Source: Pseudomonas vlassakiae (lineage in GTDB: Bacteria; Pseudomonadota; Gammaproteobacteria; Pseudomonadales; Pseudomonadaceae). Taken from it: DNA of 64,000 bases. The notes beneath the pieces are model-generated. The model was given only the letters and a program-made list of their open reading frames with translations. It did no database searches and was not told where the DNA came from. The DNA is taken from positions 124,001 through 188,000 of the forward strand of contig NZ_JABWRP020000009.1 in NCBI RefSeq assembly GCF_014269035.2. Reading direction: 5' to 3'. The position numbers and the translations under genes are program-made. The stretch's first letter is position 1, and every line of letters begins with the position of its first letter. Below are positions 39,684-48,675 of this stretch, in pieces.

Positions 39684-39790
39684 CTGTGAGATCTCCTGGA
39701 GTCGGCGCAGGGGCTTGGGTTGCTGGGGCCGCGTTACGGCCCTTTCGCGGCAAAAGGCCGCTACACCTGGGTGGCGCCGGTGCTGACGGT

Positions 39791-40057
39791 TCAATCCTTC
39801 ATCATGCCCAGCTCTGCATCATCGAGCAGGGCCTTGGCCAGGGCGCTGAGGTAGTGCGAGGCCCAGAGCAGTTGGGGTTTGTCTTCCATCAGGCCGTCGA
39901 TGGTCAGGTCGCGGACGTAGCCCATCAGTTCAGAGGCCTGTTCGCGGGCGCTTTGGCAAGGGATGCCGGGTTCGATGCGGAAGAGGGGATAGGTCTGGTT
40001 GTCACCTTGATAGAAGGTGGTTTTGCCGACTGTGAATTTGGTTTCTTCTGTGGCCAT
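39791..40057 (-). CDS. DUF3077-type small protein
   Basis: 88 residues from the ATG at 40057, with AGGGAGATC upstream. Core PLFRIEPGIPCQSAREQASELMGYVRDL and LWASHYLSALAKALLDDAE. Shares PGIP, EQA..L, ASHYL and AL.D.E with the gene at 39405. Soluble, no signal peptide. Confidence 0.72.
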   Translation of the reverse strand: MATEETKFTVGKTTFYQGDNQTYPLFRIEPGIPCQSAREQASELMGYVRDLTIDGLMEDKPQLLWASHYLSALAKALLDDAELGMMKD

Positions 40058-40160
40058 TGGTTGATCTCCCTGAAGTTGTAGCTGCCTGGGCTGGCCCAAT
40101 CGCTCGCAAGCTGGGGACCCGAAGACGAAAGCGCCAGACCAGGCAGGATCATGATGCGAA

Positions 40161-40403
40161 TTAATGCAGCGTCTGCGGGTCGGCTGGTTTCTGGATTTGG
40201 ACCAGCGCCGATTCGAGCAATTTGCGCAGGGCCTCGAGTTCGTGCATTGAGGTCATGATCAACAGCGAAACGGGAGACTTGGGCTGCATCAACATCGCCT
40301 GCTGGGCAACGACCTCCGCGCAGAGTGCGTAATCGGCCGCCATCATCAGCGTGTCTTCGAGGGAGTGGATATTGTGGGGTGGGTCTGGAACTACTTTCAG
40401 CAT
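40161..40403 (-). CDS. Small Pseudomonas protein, DUF6124-like
   Basis: 80 residues: LKVVPDPPHNIHSLEDTLMMAADYALCAEVV then LIMTSMHELEALRKLLESAL. Such proteins often sit next to DUF3077 genes in pseudomonads. Predicted helical and cytosolic. Function unknown. Third of three small genes on this strand. Confidence 0.65.
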   Translation of the reverse strand: MLKVVPDPPHNIHSLEDTLMMAADYALCAEVVAQQAMLMQPKSPVSLLIMTSMHELEALRKLLESALVQIQKPADPQTLH

Positions 40404-41072
40404 GCTTACGCTCCAACAATGGTTGAGCTGCGATCTGCCTCGCTGTCAAACGGGAAGGTGGCAGCTGTACGCGGGTTGACAGACCGAGATTGTTGGCACT
40501 CGGCGCACAATAATGTGCCCGCACGTACAGCCGCCATAAGCGTGTGCACACGGACAACAATCGACGGTCTGTCAAAACCGATCGCTGAATTGGCAGCGAC
40601 CGGCCGAGACTAGAATCCAGATTGAGCATGTGCAACGAAAAATGGGCGTCGGCAGTATCTTTGGGAAAGGTCCTACAAGGAAGGGGCTAAATCTGATTTT
40701 TTTTGCCATTCGACGTAACAGTTTGTAACGCCCCTTCCTCTCTCAAGGTCTTGCAGGCCTCAAGCGAACCACCGATTCCAAGTTGAACATCCACCTATGT
40801 AGTTTGGAGGTTCAGGGGCGGAGAGTCCGCCGCTACGGTTGCGCTAGCACTTGGTCAAGAAGTGGATCGGGAGTCGTACCCCTATTGCGGGCTTGATCGC
40901 AGGGGTTGAAGAGGTAGCAGGTGCTTTACTAGTTTTGCTGCGGAAGCCTAGCCATCCCGCATTCCGGCGAACACATTCAAGCTTGGGCATACCAGGCGCT
41001 CTAGGGTAGCCAAGTGTTAGTCGATTGTCTGTTGGAGCGCAAAATGGGCGCGGTTTTACTGTAGTTCTGCCA
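40404..41072. other. Intergenic region without a supported gene
   Basis: 669 bases. AAGGAAGGGGC near 40676 and GCCCCTTCCTCTC near 40730 form a long-loop inverted repeat with a T8 run between them (near 40696). A minus-strand frame (40844-41215) is open but overlaps the next gene, has no good ribosome site and no recognisable content; I do not call it. Confidence 0.4.
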
Positions 41073-41855
41073 TCAAGCGTACCGATGGGGCGCGGCGCTT
41101 TTATCATTCGGCAGATTGCCAAGAAGTATCTCGTCCAGCAGAAAGCGACGTGCTGCGCGTGAGTGGGCACTGACACTGCTCGGGTGCTGAATGCGGTAGC
41201 ACTGTATGGAACCATGCAGGCGGAACCGCCACAGCTGGTTTAGCGGGATGCCTTGCATGCGGTAATCACCAAGCTCGCTGCAAACGCTGAGTTCGCCTTT
41301 GTGGGGGAAGAACTGCTGCCTTATGCGGGCGCTGCTCGCGCCGTTGGCAAACACGATGATGTCTGGACGAAGAATGGTGATTTGCGCCTCGAGCAGGCGC
41401 TTGGAGACCTTGGCGAGATCTTCGAAATGCCGCCATCGCATGGGGGACCCTCGCTGCCATGCAAAGCTGAAGAGGTTGGCCCAAGCGATGCCTATGGGTG
41501 AGTCGGCCTTGTGAAGTTCACGGAGAAAGTTGAAGAAGCTAGCCCCTCGGTCGGCTTTGTCGTTCAAGTACTCTGCCAAATGACTTTGCTGTCTTGCCAT
41601 GGCGCGGTGGATGTACTCATCCAGATCAATGAAGGGCTTGCCGGAGGTCAGCACATCCCAACGACGCGTTTCCCGGCCCACAACCATGATACGTTTTGCC
41701 GCTTGCTCAAATTCCGGTGACGTACCAGGAAGAAACAAGCCTGAAAGATGTTTGAAATCCGCTTCGTGCTCGCGGCTGCGGTCCAGCCAATGCAGCGGTA
41801 AGTCTGATAGTGCTTGGCGGTACGCCTTCATCAATTGCTGCTGCTTGCTTTCCAT
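41073..41855 (-). CDS. Hypothetical protein with possible uracil-DNA-glycosylase fold
   Basis: 260 residues from the ATG at 41855. The order of motifs recalls the UDG superfamily: RIMVVGRETRRWD near residue 53 (compare VGQETNGW in uncharacterised members), SFFNFLREL and IAWANLFSFAW in the middle, ILRPDIIVFANG near 165, and a late His in YRIQHPSSVSAH. The Asp/Glu normally used for catalysis is not evident. Function not established; could be a defence-related nuclease-like or base-sensing protein. Confidence 0.5.
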   Translation of the reverse strand: MESKQQQLMKAYRQALSDLPLHWLDRSREHEADFKHLSGLFLPGTSPEFEQAAKRIMVVGRETRRWDVLTSGKPFIDLDEYIHRAMARQQSHLAEYLNDKADRGASFFNFLRELHKADSPIGIAWANLFSFAWQRGSPMRWRHFEDLAKVSKRLLEAQITILRPDIIVFANGASSARIRQQFFPHKGELSVCSELGDYRMQGIPLNQLWRFRLHGSIQCYRIQHPSSVSAHSRAARRFLLDEILLGNLPNDKSAAPHRYA

Positions 41856-42134
41856 CGCGTGTCTTTCCAAGGCTGCATCTGTCGGCCGGGTGTTGTGGGT
41901 GCAGAAGGTTTGCAAATTGGCGGAGTGGTGTCAATTTGATGTCGCGCGATGAGGGGGTAAGAAACGAAGTCGCGACACAGGGCCGCTAGCCTGCGGGAGC
42001 GGCTGTTGGGTGCGAACACCAGCAATGCCGGTGCCAGGCACCGTGTTAGATTTTTCGCGGATGAACCCGCTCCCAGAGTCTGTGTTGTAACGGTATTCTT
42101 GGAATACATATTGACTACCGCAAGGACCAAATAG

Positions 42135-42335
42135 ATGACCCAACCCCCGGATGGATTGCCGATTTACCGGGTGCTCACCGGCCCCGACGATGCCTCCTTT
42201 TGCCACCGGGTCAGTGATGCCTTGAAGCTGGGCTATCAACTCCATGGCGGGCCTGCACTCACGTTCAATGGCAAGGATGTGATCGTAGCGCAGGCGGTGA
42301 CTTGGCCAGGTGCCCAAGTAGCTTCGTCTTCATAA
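42135..42335 (+). CDS. DUF1737 family protein
   Basis: 66 residues. LPIYRVLTGPDDASFCHRVSDALKLGYQLHGGPALTFNGKD-like core is the DUF1737 signature (short quotation: GYQLHGGPALTFNG). Cytosolic, function unknown. Followed at 38 bases by the GNAT gene. Confidence 0.85.
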   Translation: MTQPPDGLPIYRVLTGPDDASFCHRVSDALKLGYQLHGGPALTFNGKDVIVAQAVTWPGAQVASSS

Positions 42336-42373
42336 GCGGTTAATGGTTAGCGGGAAGCAGTAAGGATCGTCAA

Positions 42374-42868
42374 ATGGAACAGTCTTGCACCACGTATTAC
42401 CTGGAAATGACCTCGCCCTCCGAGCTGAAGGCAAAGCCTCAGCCTCAGGACCTTCAGATCATCGAATGTGAAGTGCCTCAGCCGGAACTTAATCGGTTTC
42501 TCTACCAGTTGGTGGGCACGGCTTGGGAATGGGGCGACCTTGATGTGTGGACGCTGTCGGACTGGCAGGCACTGGTTGAGCAGGAAGGCCACCGTACTTG
42601 GGTTGCCTATCATCGGGGGGCGATAGCGGGCTATTACGAGCTTTACCGGCCGGATGGGCGTAACAGTGAAATCCGCTATTTCGGGCTGGCACCTCAGTTC
42701 CTGGGGTGTGGCTTCGGCGGGGCGCTGTTGAGTCACGCTATTCAGTCCGCTTGGGCGTGGCAGGGGACAGAGCGGGTTTGGGTGCATACCTGCACGTTGG
42801 ACCATCCTGCTGCGCTGAGTAACTATCAGGCGCGGGGGTTCCGGATTTACAAACAGGAAGAGGCCTAA
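42374..42868 (+). CDS. GNAT-family acetyltransferase
   Basis: 164 residues. The acetyl-CoA loop FLGCGFGGALLSHAI (about 114-128) follows the beta-4 strand SEIRYFGL, and the C-terminus has the HPAALSNYQARGF motif. Substrate unknown. Similar to small GNATs annotated generally in Pseudomonas. Possible operon with the DUF1737 gene. Confidence 0.85.
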   Translation: MEQSCTTYYLEMTSPSELKAKPQPQDLQIIECEVPQPELNRFLYQLVGTAWEWGDLDVWTLSDWQALVEQEGHRTWVAYHRGAIAGYYELYRPDGRNSEIRYFGLAPQFLGCGFGGALLSHAIQSAWAWQGTERVWVHTCTLDHPAALSNYQARGFRIYKQEEA

Positions 42869-42881
42869 AGCGTGGGGGAGC

Positions 42882-42925
42882 TGGGGCCGCTTTGCGGCCC
42901 ATCGCGGATAAATCCGCTCCTACAG
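42882..42925. repeat. REP element, copy 1 of a 44-base direct repeat
   Basis: Starts TGGGGCCGCTTTGCGGCCCA and ends CCGCTCCTACAG. Identical to 43178-43221; both have internal inverted repeats. Confidence 0.75.
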
Positions 42926-43032
42926 CAGTGCGATATGCGGGGAGACAGCGCTGGTAGGCCTTGGCGAATATTGAGGAACCATTGTCTGGTCGGCGTATTC
43001 ACAATTCTGGGATCAATTGTGAGGGCTATGCC

Positions 43033-43149
43033 ATGACAGACCAGAAACAGGATCAGCAACCCGCCGATGTGCCGGCACACTCGACCGAAGAGGAAAAAGC
43101 GCGGCTCAAGGACAAGAACAAGGATGGGATTCCACCGGGGGCTGAGTGA
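43033..43149 (+). CDS. Very small hydrophilic protein (38 aa)
   Basis: Charged and disordered (TDQKQDQQPADVPAH, EEEKARLKDKNKDG). The ATG at 43033 is in frame with a longer TTG frame. No function seen. Lies between the two identical REP elements. Confidence 0.5.
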   Translation: MTDQKQDQQPADVPAHSTEEEKARLKDKNKDGIPPGAE

Positions 43150-43177
43150 GGTGGGGGCGGTGGTGGGTTGTGGTACA

Positions 43178-43221
43178 TGGGGCCGCTTTGCGGCCCATCG
43201 CGGATAAATCCGCTCCTACAG
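43178..43221. repeat. REP element, copy 2 of a 44-base direct repeat
   Basis: Second identical copy of the element at 42882-42925, flanking the small gene on its other side. Confidence 0.75.
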
Positions 43222-43245
43222 TTGGGGGCGCAGTTCAGTGGTGGG

Positions 43246-44067
43246 TCAGCGCTGGTAGGCCTTGCCGAAGTGCCGCTCAAGGCGTGCCTGCACCAGCTCC
43301 AGCAGGATCGACAACACCCAGTAGATCACCGCCGCCGTGGTCAGCATCTCCAGGTACCGGTAGCTTGAGCGCCCATAGGACTGTGCCAGGAACATCACTT
43401 CCCAAACCCCCATCACCGAGATCAGCGACGAGTCCTTGAGCATCGAGATGAACTGGTTGGCCGTGGGCGGGATGATCACCCGCATGGCCTGGGGCAGTAC
43501 GATGCTGGTGAAGATCTGCACCGGCCGCAGGCCCAGTGCCAGGGCGGCTTCGCGCTGGCCGCGGGCGACGCCGAGAATGCCGGCGCGGAAGATCTCGCTC
43601 AGGTACGCACCGTAGTTCAACGACAACGCGATGATGCCGGCGCTGATGGCGCCGGGCACCAGGCCCAGCTGCGGCAGGCCCAGGTAGATGAGCAGGATCT
43701 GGATCAGCAGCGGGGTGCCGCGGAAGAACGAGGTGTAGAAGCTGGCGATGCCCACCAGCACTGCGCTGTTCGACAGGCGCGCCAGCGCGGCGGCAAAGCC
43801 GAATGCCACCGACACCACCATCGAGCACAGGCACAGGAACAGGGTCAGCGCAGCGCCTTGCAAAAAGCCGTTGGGCCCGAGCTTGAAGCCGGCGAGGTTG
43901 AGGAATTTCTCGACGATGATCGCGAACTTCAGATCAAAGCTGAGGAAGAACGCCACGAACAGGGCGAACAGCGCCAGCCAGGTCAGGTACAACCGGGTGC
44001 GGAAGCCGAACAGGCCGGCAACCGTGGCGCGGGCCACGGGTTTGGGGGCAGGGGGGAAGGTGCTCAT
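43246..44067 (-). CDS. Amino-acid ABC transporter permease
   Basis: 273 residues from the ATG at 44067. His/Glu/polar amino-acid permease family: several membrane spans and the EAA loop RGQREAALALGLRPVQIF. The start overlaps the stop of the binding-protein gene (ATGA). No ATPase gene follows, so it must share one encoded elsewhere. Confidence 0.88.
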   Translation of the reverse strand: MSTFPPAPKPVARATVAGLFGFRTRLYLTWLALFALFVAFFLSFDLKFAIIVEKFLNLAGFKLGPNGFLQGAALTLFLCLCSMVVSVAFGFAAALARLSNSAVLVGIASFYTSFFRGTPLLIQILLIYLGLPQLGLVPGAISAGIIALSLNYGAYLSEIFRAGILGVARGQREAALALGLRPVQIFTSIVLPQAMRVIIPPTANQFISMLKDSSLISVMGVWEVMFLAQSYGRSSYRYLEMLTTAAVIYWVLSILLELVQARLERHFGKAYQR

Positions 44068-44885
44068 TTGCTGATGTCGGCGCCGATCCATTTCTGCGAG
44101 ATCTGCGCCAGCGTGCCGTCAGCCTTCAGCTCGGCGAACACCTGGCGCACCTTGGCGTCCCACTCCGGGTCACCTTTTTCGATGGCCACCGAATTCGGCT
44201 CTTCATACAGCGGGGCGCCGGCCAGCTTGAAGCGGTTGTCCTGGTCCAGGCGCGGCTTGGCGGTCACCAGGTTGGTGAGGATGGCGTCCAGGCGCACGCC
44301 AGCGCCCAGGCCGAGGTCCTGGAAGGCGACGTTGTCGGTGTCGTAGGGGGCGATCTGCACGGCCTCGAACGGGTAGTCGATGTGGCGGTCTTCGGCGCCT
44401 TCGATCACCAGGTTCTTGTTCAGGTAGCTCTCGTAGCTGGAGGCGGCGGTCAGGCCGACCTTGCGCCCGTCCAGGTCTTTGGCGCCGTGGATGCGGTCAT
44501 CTTTGGCGTTGACCACGATGACGGCGGGCGAGGCGTAGTACTCCACCGGGAAGGCGAACACTTCGGCGCGGGCCTTGCTCGGGGTCATCGAGCAGATGCA
44601 GATGTCGTAGCGCCCGCTCCAGCGACCGGCGGCGATCACGTCCCAGGAAGGGGTTTCCAGGCGCAGCTTGACGCCGAGCTTCTGCGCCACTGCCTTGGCC
44701 ACATCGACGTCGAAACCGTCGAGCTGGTTCTGCGCGTTGAGGAACGAGAACGGCGGGTAGCTTTCCATCAGCACGTTGACCAGCTCCTTGTTCGTCTCGA
44801 CGCGCTCGAGGGTGGTGCCGGCGAAGGTTTGGGTAGCGGTAGCGAGCAACAGGAGGCTCGCGCCGAGCAGGGCAGGGATGCGCAT
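44064..44885 (-). CDS. Amino-acid ABC transporter substrate-binding protein
   Basis: 273 residues with a Sec signal peptide (LLGASLLLLATATQTFA). SBP_bac_3 family: NVLMESYPPFSFLN, GFDVDVAKAVAQKLG, SMTPSKARAEVFAFP. The ligand is a polar or sulfur amino acid; the divergent homocysteine methyltransferase gene makes a methionine-related ligand plausible (inference only). Confidence 0.88.
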   Translation of the reverse strand: MRIPALLGASLLLLATATQTFAGTTLERVETNKELVNVLMESYPPFSFLNAQNQLDGFDVDVAKAVAQKLGVKLRLETPSWDVIAAGRWSGRYDICICSMTPSKARAEVFAFPVEYYASPAVIVVNAKDDRIHGAKDLDGRKVGLTAASSYESYLNKNLVIEGAEDRHIDYPFEAVQIAPYDTDNVAFQDLGLGAGVRLDAILTNLVTAKPRLDQDNRFKLAGAPLYEEPNSVAIEKGDPEWDAKVRQVFAELKADGTLAQISQKWIGADISK

Positions 44886-44988
44886 GTAAACACCTGAAAA
44901 GTTGGCAAAACGGGACAGGAGGTATTAAATAGTTATAAATAATCGAAATATAATGAATTTTAATCATAAGCACCTTTAGAGACGTTAT

Positions 44989-45888
44989 ATGACACAGCGA
45001 GCGATGGTGGTTCTGGATGGTGGCATGGGGCGGGAATTGCAGCGCAGCGGCGCGCCGTTCCGCCAGCCCGAGTGGTCGGCGCTGGCGCTGAGCGAGGCCC
45101 CCGAGGCGGTGGTCGGGGTGCATGCCGCGTTCATTGCCGCAGGGGCGCAGGTGATCACCAGCAACAGCTATGCGGTGGTGCCGTTTCATATCGGCGAGGA
45201 GCGGTTTGCCAAGGAGGGCCTGCAACTGGCCACGGTGGCGGGCCAGCTGGCCCGTCGGGCGGCCGATGCCAGTGCGCAGCCGGTGCAGGTGGCGGGGTCG
45301 CTGCCGCCGTTGTTCGGCTCCTACCGGCCAGACCTGTTCCAGCCGGAGCGGGTGGCCGAGGTGTTGACGCCACTGCTGCAAGGGCTGGCGCCGCATGTGG
45401 ACCTGTGGCTGGCGGAAACCCAGAGCTCGATTGCCGAGGTGCGGGCCATCCACAGCCACTTGCCAGCGGACGGCAAGCCATTCTGGGTGTCGTTCACCTT
45501 GCAGGACGAAGAGGTCGACAGCGTGCCTCGCCTGCGTTCCGGCGAGCTGGTGGCCCATGCCATCGAAGCGGTGGCCGGCCTCGGTGTTGCGGCGGTGCTG
45601 TTCAATTGCAGCCAGCCGGAAGTCATCGGCGCGGCGCTGGAGGTGGCGCGCTCGGTGATCGACGCCCGCCAGGCGGATATCGCCATCGGCGCCTACGCCA
45701 ATGCCTTCCCGCCGCAACCGAAGCAAGCCACGGCCAACGATGGGCTGGATGAACTGCGGGAAGACCTCGACCCGCCGGGCTACCTGGTGTGGGCTCGCGA
45801 CTGGCGGGCGCGTGGGGCGAGCCTGATCGGCGGCTGCTGTGGCATCGGGCCGGAGCATATTGCTGAGATCAAACGCGGCCTGGATTGA
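44989..45888 (+). CDS. mmuM: Homocysteine S-methyltransferase family protein
   Basis: 299 residues. N-terminal VVLDGGMGRELQRSG, zinc ligands at LFNCSQPE and the terminal GGCCGIGPEH. MmuM-type enzymes move a methyl group from S-methylmethionine (or SAM) to homocysteine. Divergent from the ABC genes over an AT-rich 103-base promoter region. Donor not provable by sequence. Confidence 0.85.
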   Translation: MTQRAMVVLDGGMGRELQRSGAPFRQPEWSALALSEAPEAVVGVHAAFIAAGAQVITSNSYAVVPFHIGEERFAKEGLQLATVAGQLARRAADASAQPVQVAGSLPPLFGSYRPDLFQPERVAEVLTPLLQGLAPHVDLWLAETQSSIAEVRAIHSHLPADGKPFWVSFTLQDEEVDSVPRLRSGELVAHAIEAVAGLGVAAVLFNCSQPEVIGAALEVARSVIDARQADIAIGAYANAFPPQPKQATANDGLDELREDLDPPGYLVWARDWRARGASLIGGCCGIGPEHIAEIKRGLD

Positions 45889-46008
45889 AAGGCACTGTGG
45901 CGCGGCATTTGGGGGGTGAAAGATACCTGGTGGATGGCACGGGCTTCGCCCGTGTTCGCGGGTAAACCCGCTCCCACAGGGGGCGCGCTAGTGCTGCCAC
46001 TTCAGGAG

Positions 46009-46371
46009 TCAGTGGGCGGGAAGCAGCTCTGCGATGGCGCTGTTGAGGATGTCCAGTGTGCAGGGCTTGCGGATGAAGCGCGCATTGGCAGGGAGAAAGC
46101 CGGGGGGGACGATGCTATGGCCCGAGACAATGATCACGGGTAGTTCGGGGTGTTCTGCCCAGATCGCTTTGGCCAGGCCCAGACCATCCAGGTGCCCAGG
46201 CATGCGCACATCGGTAATCACCAGTGCCAGGTTTGGCAGACGCGCCAAGGCCGCCAAGGCGTCATCGGCATTGGCGCAGTCGGTGACCCGGTGGCCGAAG
46301 TGCGTTACTGCTTCGCTCATCAACCACCGCAGGATTTCGTCATCTTCCACTACCAGTACATGGCTTTTCAT
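46009..46371 (-). CDS. Single-domain response regulator
   Basis: 120 residues from the ATG at 46371. Receiver fold with VVEDDEI (acid pocket), phospho-acceptor Asp54 in VITDVRMPG, and the Lys of RKPC. No output domain. Divergent from the histidine kinase at 46522, its likely partner. Confidence 0.85.
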   Translation of the reverse strand: MKSHVLVVEDDEILRWLMSEAVTHFGHRVTDCANADDALAALARLPNLALVITDVRMPGHLDGLGLAKAIWAEHPELPVIIVSGHSIVPPGFLPANARFIRKPCTLDILNSAIAELLPAH

Positions 46372-46521
46372 CGCTTCCCCCTGTCCCTGGCCATCTAGAT
46401 GCGGGTTATAACAAGTCGTTTCCAAAAGTGGACGAAAGGCGCTCAAGCGGTTTCTTTGCCCGATCCAGTTCCTGGGCTAGGCTGGTTGGACGTTTGATCA
46501 GGGAGCTGGGCGAGGATCGCA

Positions 46522-47646
46522 ATGAGACTGTATGACTTCATCGAGAGCGACATGGAGAGCATTCTCTTGGCCTGGGAAGACTTTGCCCGCTCAGTCGAGA
46601 CGGATTTGCCCAAGCAGGATTCAGTCGGCCTCAGAAACCATTCCGAAAAAATCCTGCGTACCGTTGCCGCCGACATGCGCACCGCTCAGACGCCCTATCA
46701 ACAGGCCGAAAAAGCGCAAGGCCGGGGCCCTCAACAGTCCAGCGACACGGCAGCTCATTCCCATGCGGTGACGCGCCTGATTGCCGGCTTTTCCATGGAC
46801 CAGCTGGTCGCGGAGTACCGGGCCTTGCGTTCCAGCGTGCTTTCATTGTGGTTGGCACAAGAGACCATGCGGGACGCGCATCATGTTCAGGACATGATCC
46901 GGTTCAACGAGGCAATAGACCAGGCCCTGGTCGAGTCCGTCGCAGCCTACGGCGCCGCGGTGGAATCAACCCGCAAGATGGTCCTGGCCGTGCTGGGTCA
47001 TGATCTGCGCTCGCCACTGGGCGCGGTGCTCATGGCCGGCGACCTCATCCTGCGCCAGGGCACGTCAGACGAGAAGGTGAAGCAGCTGGCGGCCCAGGTG
47101 TGTAACAGCGCTCGCCGCGCCAACAACATAGTCAACGACCTGCTGGACCTGGCGCGCTGCAACTTGGGGACAGGCATTCCGGTGCACCCGCAGCCGGTGG
47201 AACTGAACGCGATCTGTCGTTCGGTCATCGACGAACTGCGCGCGGCCACCCCTGAGGCGACAATCGTATTCGAGGAGGCCGCGCTGATTACTGGCCAGTT
47301 TGATCCGGAACGCATGGCTCAGGTGTTCTCCAACCTGATCGGCAATGCCCTGCGCCATGGCGATTCGACACTGCCCATCCGAGTCACGCTGGCCCATGAG
47401 GCCGGTGTGCCACGCATCAGCGTGCACAACTCGGGAGAGCCGATTCCCGAGGCCGTGATGCCTTATCTGTTCAAACCCGAAGGCCGCTACTCCAGCTATG
47501 CGGACGGCGACCGGGGCTCAGCTGCCGGGCTTGGGCTGGGGCTGTTCATCGCGGCGGAGATCGTCGCCAGCCATGGCGGCAGGATCGAGGTCGTGTCGAC
47601 AGCGGAGCAGGGGACGCTATTCGAGGTCATCCTGTCTGACGTTTGA
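46522..47646 (+). CDS. Sensor histidine kinase with RsbRD-like N-terminal domain
   Basis: 374 residues, no membrane segment. The first 150 residues (TRLIAGFSMDQLVAEYRALRSS) resemble the RsbRD N-terminal sensing fold. H box VLGHDLRSPLGAV with phospho-His160, then HATPase motifs NLIGNALRHG and GLGLGLFIA. Cytosolic sensor; ligand unknown. Pairs with the divergent receiver protein. Confidence 0.88.
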   Translation: MRLYDFIESDMESILLAWEDFARSVETDLPKQDSVGLRNHSEKILRTVAADMRTAQTPYQQAEKAQGRGPQQSSDTAAHSHAVTRLIAGFSMDQLVAEYRALRSSVLSLWLAQETMRDAHHVQDMIRFNEAIDQALVESVAAYGAAVESTRKMVLAVLGHDLRSPLGAVLMAGDLILRQGTSDEKVKQLAAQVCNSARRANNIVNDLLDLARCNLGTGIPVHPQPVELNAICRSVIDELRAATPEATIVFEEAALITGQFDPERMAQVFSNLIGNALRHGDSTLPIRVTLAHEAGVPRISVHNSGEPIPEAVMPYLFKPEGRYSSYADGDRGSAAGLGLGLFIAAEIVASHGGRIEVVSTAEQGTLFEVILSDV

Positions 47647-47663
47647 CGCCCCCGCTGCCCGCC

Positions 47664-48572
47664 TCAGAAAACCGACCACCCGATCCGTGCGCTGAGCAAC
47701 TCCAGTGCCGCCATCCCCGCCAGTGAATTACCCGCCGCATTCAGCTCCGGCGACCACACGCACACGGTGAATTGCCCCGGTACGATGGCCACGATCCCGC
47801 CACCCACGCCGCTCTTGCCGGGCAAGCCGACCCGGTAGGCGAAGTTGCCTGCCTCGTCGTACAGCCCGCTGGTGGCCATGATCGAGTTCACCTGCTGGGT
47901 CTGGCGGCGGCTGAGGATCTGCTCGCCGCTGTGCTTGCAGAACCCGTCGTTGGCCAGGAAGCAGAAGGCCCGCGCCAGGTCCAGGCAGCTCATTTGCAGC
48001 GCGCAGTAGCTGAAGTAGCTGCGCAGCACCGTCTCGACTTCGTTATGGAAGTTGCCGAACGACTGCATGAGGTAAGCCATGGCGGCGTTGCGCGCGCGGA
48101 ACTGATACTCCGAGTCGGCGACCTTGGCATCGATCGCGATGTGCGGGTTGCCCGACAGCCGGCGGACGAAGTCGCGCATCGACAAGGTGGGCGCGGCAAA
48201 GCGCGACTGGTTGATATCGCAGATCACCAGCGCGCCCGCGTTGATGAACGGGTTGCGCGGGCGGCCACGCTCGAACTCCAGCTGCACCAGCGAGTTGAAC
48301 GGCTGGCCGGAGGGCTCATGGCCCAGGCGCTCCCAGATGGCTTCGCCGGAATGGCCGATCGCCTGGACCAGGCTGAACACCTTGGAAATACTCTGCACCG
48401 AGAACGGCACCAAGGCGTCGCCTGCGCAGTAGTAACTGCCGTCGTTGCCATACACGGCGATGCCCAGCTGATTCGCCGGCACGTCGGCCAGCGCCGGGAT
48501 GTAGTCAGCCACTTTGCCCTTGCCGATCAAAGGGCGCACTTCGTCGAGAATCTCGTTCAACAGCGTTTGCAT
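47664..48572 (-). CDS. glsA: Glutaminase A
   Basis: 302 residues. Serine-type glutaminase with [10 protein letters not shown] (catalytic Ser-x-x-Lys), FINAGALVI, and [26 protein letters not shown]. Converts glutamine to glutamate in the cytosol. No operon partners. Confidence 0.95.
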   Translation of the reverse strand: MQTLLNEILDEVRPLIGKGKVADYIPALADVPANQLGIAVYGNDGSYYCAGDALVPFSVQSISKVFSLVQAIGHSGEAIWERLGHEPSGQPFNSLVQLEFERGRPRNPFINAGALVICDINQSRFAAPTLSMRDFVRRLSGNPHIAIDAKVADSEYQFRARNAAMAYLMQSFGNFHNEVETVLRSYFSYCALQMSCLDLARAFCFLANDGFCKHSGEQILSRRQTQQVNSIMATSGLYDEAGNFAYRVGLPGKSGVGGGIVAIVPGQFTVCVWSPELNAAGNSLAGMAALELLSARIGWSVF

Positions 48573-48675
48573 GGAAGGCCTTGTTATCAGTCCCCGGACG
48601 ACAGCGAGGGGGTTGCGCTTGTGACGCAGATCGCACGGCAGAAATCACACGCGTGTGCACAAATGGCGCTGGTGA

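Noticed and set aside
40844..41215. Minus-strand frame of 123 codons
   Set aside because: It overlaps the gene at 41073, has no recognisable content and no clear ribosome site.
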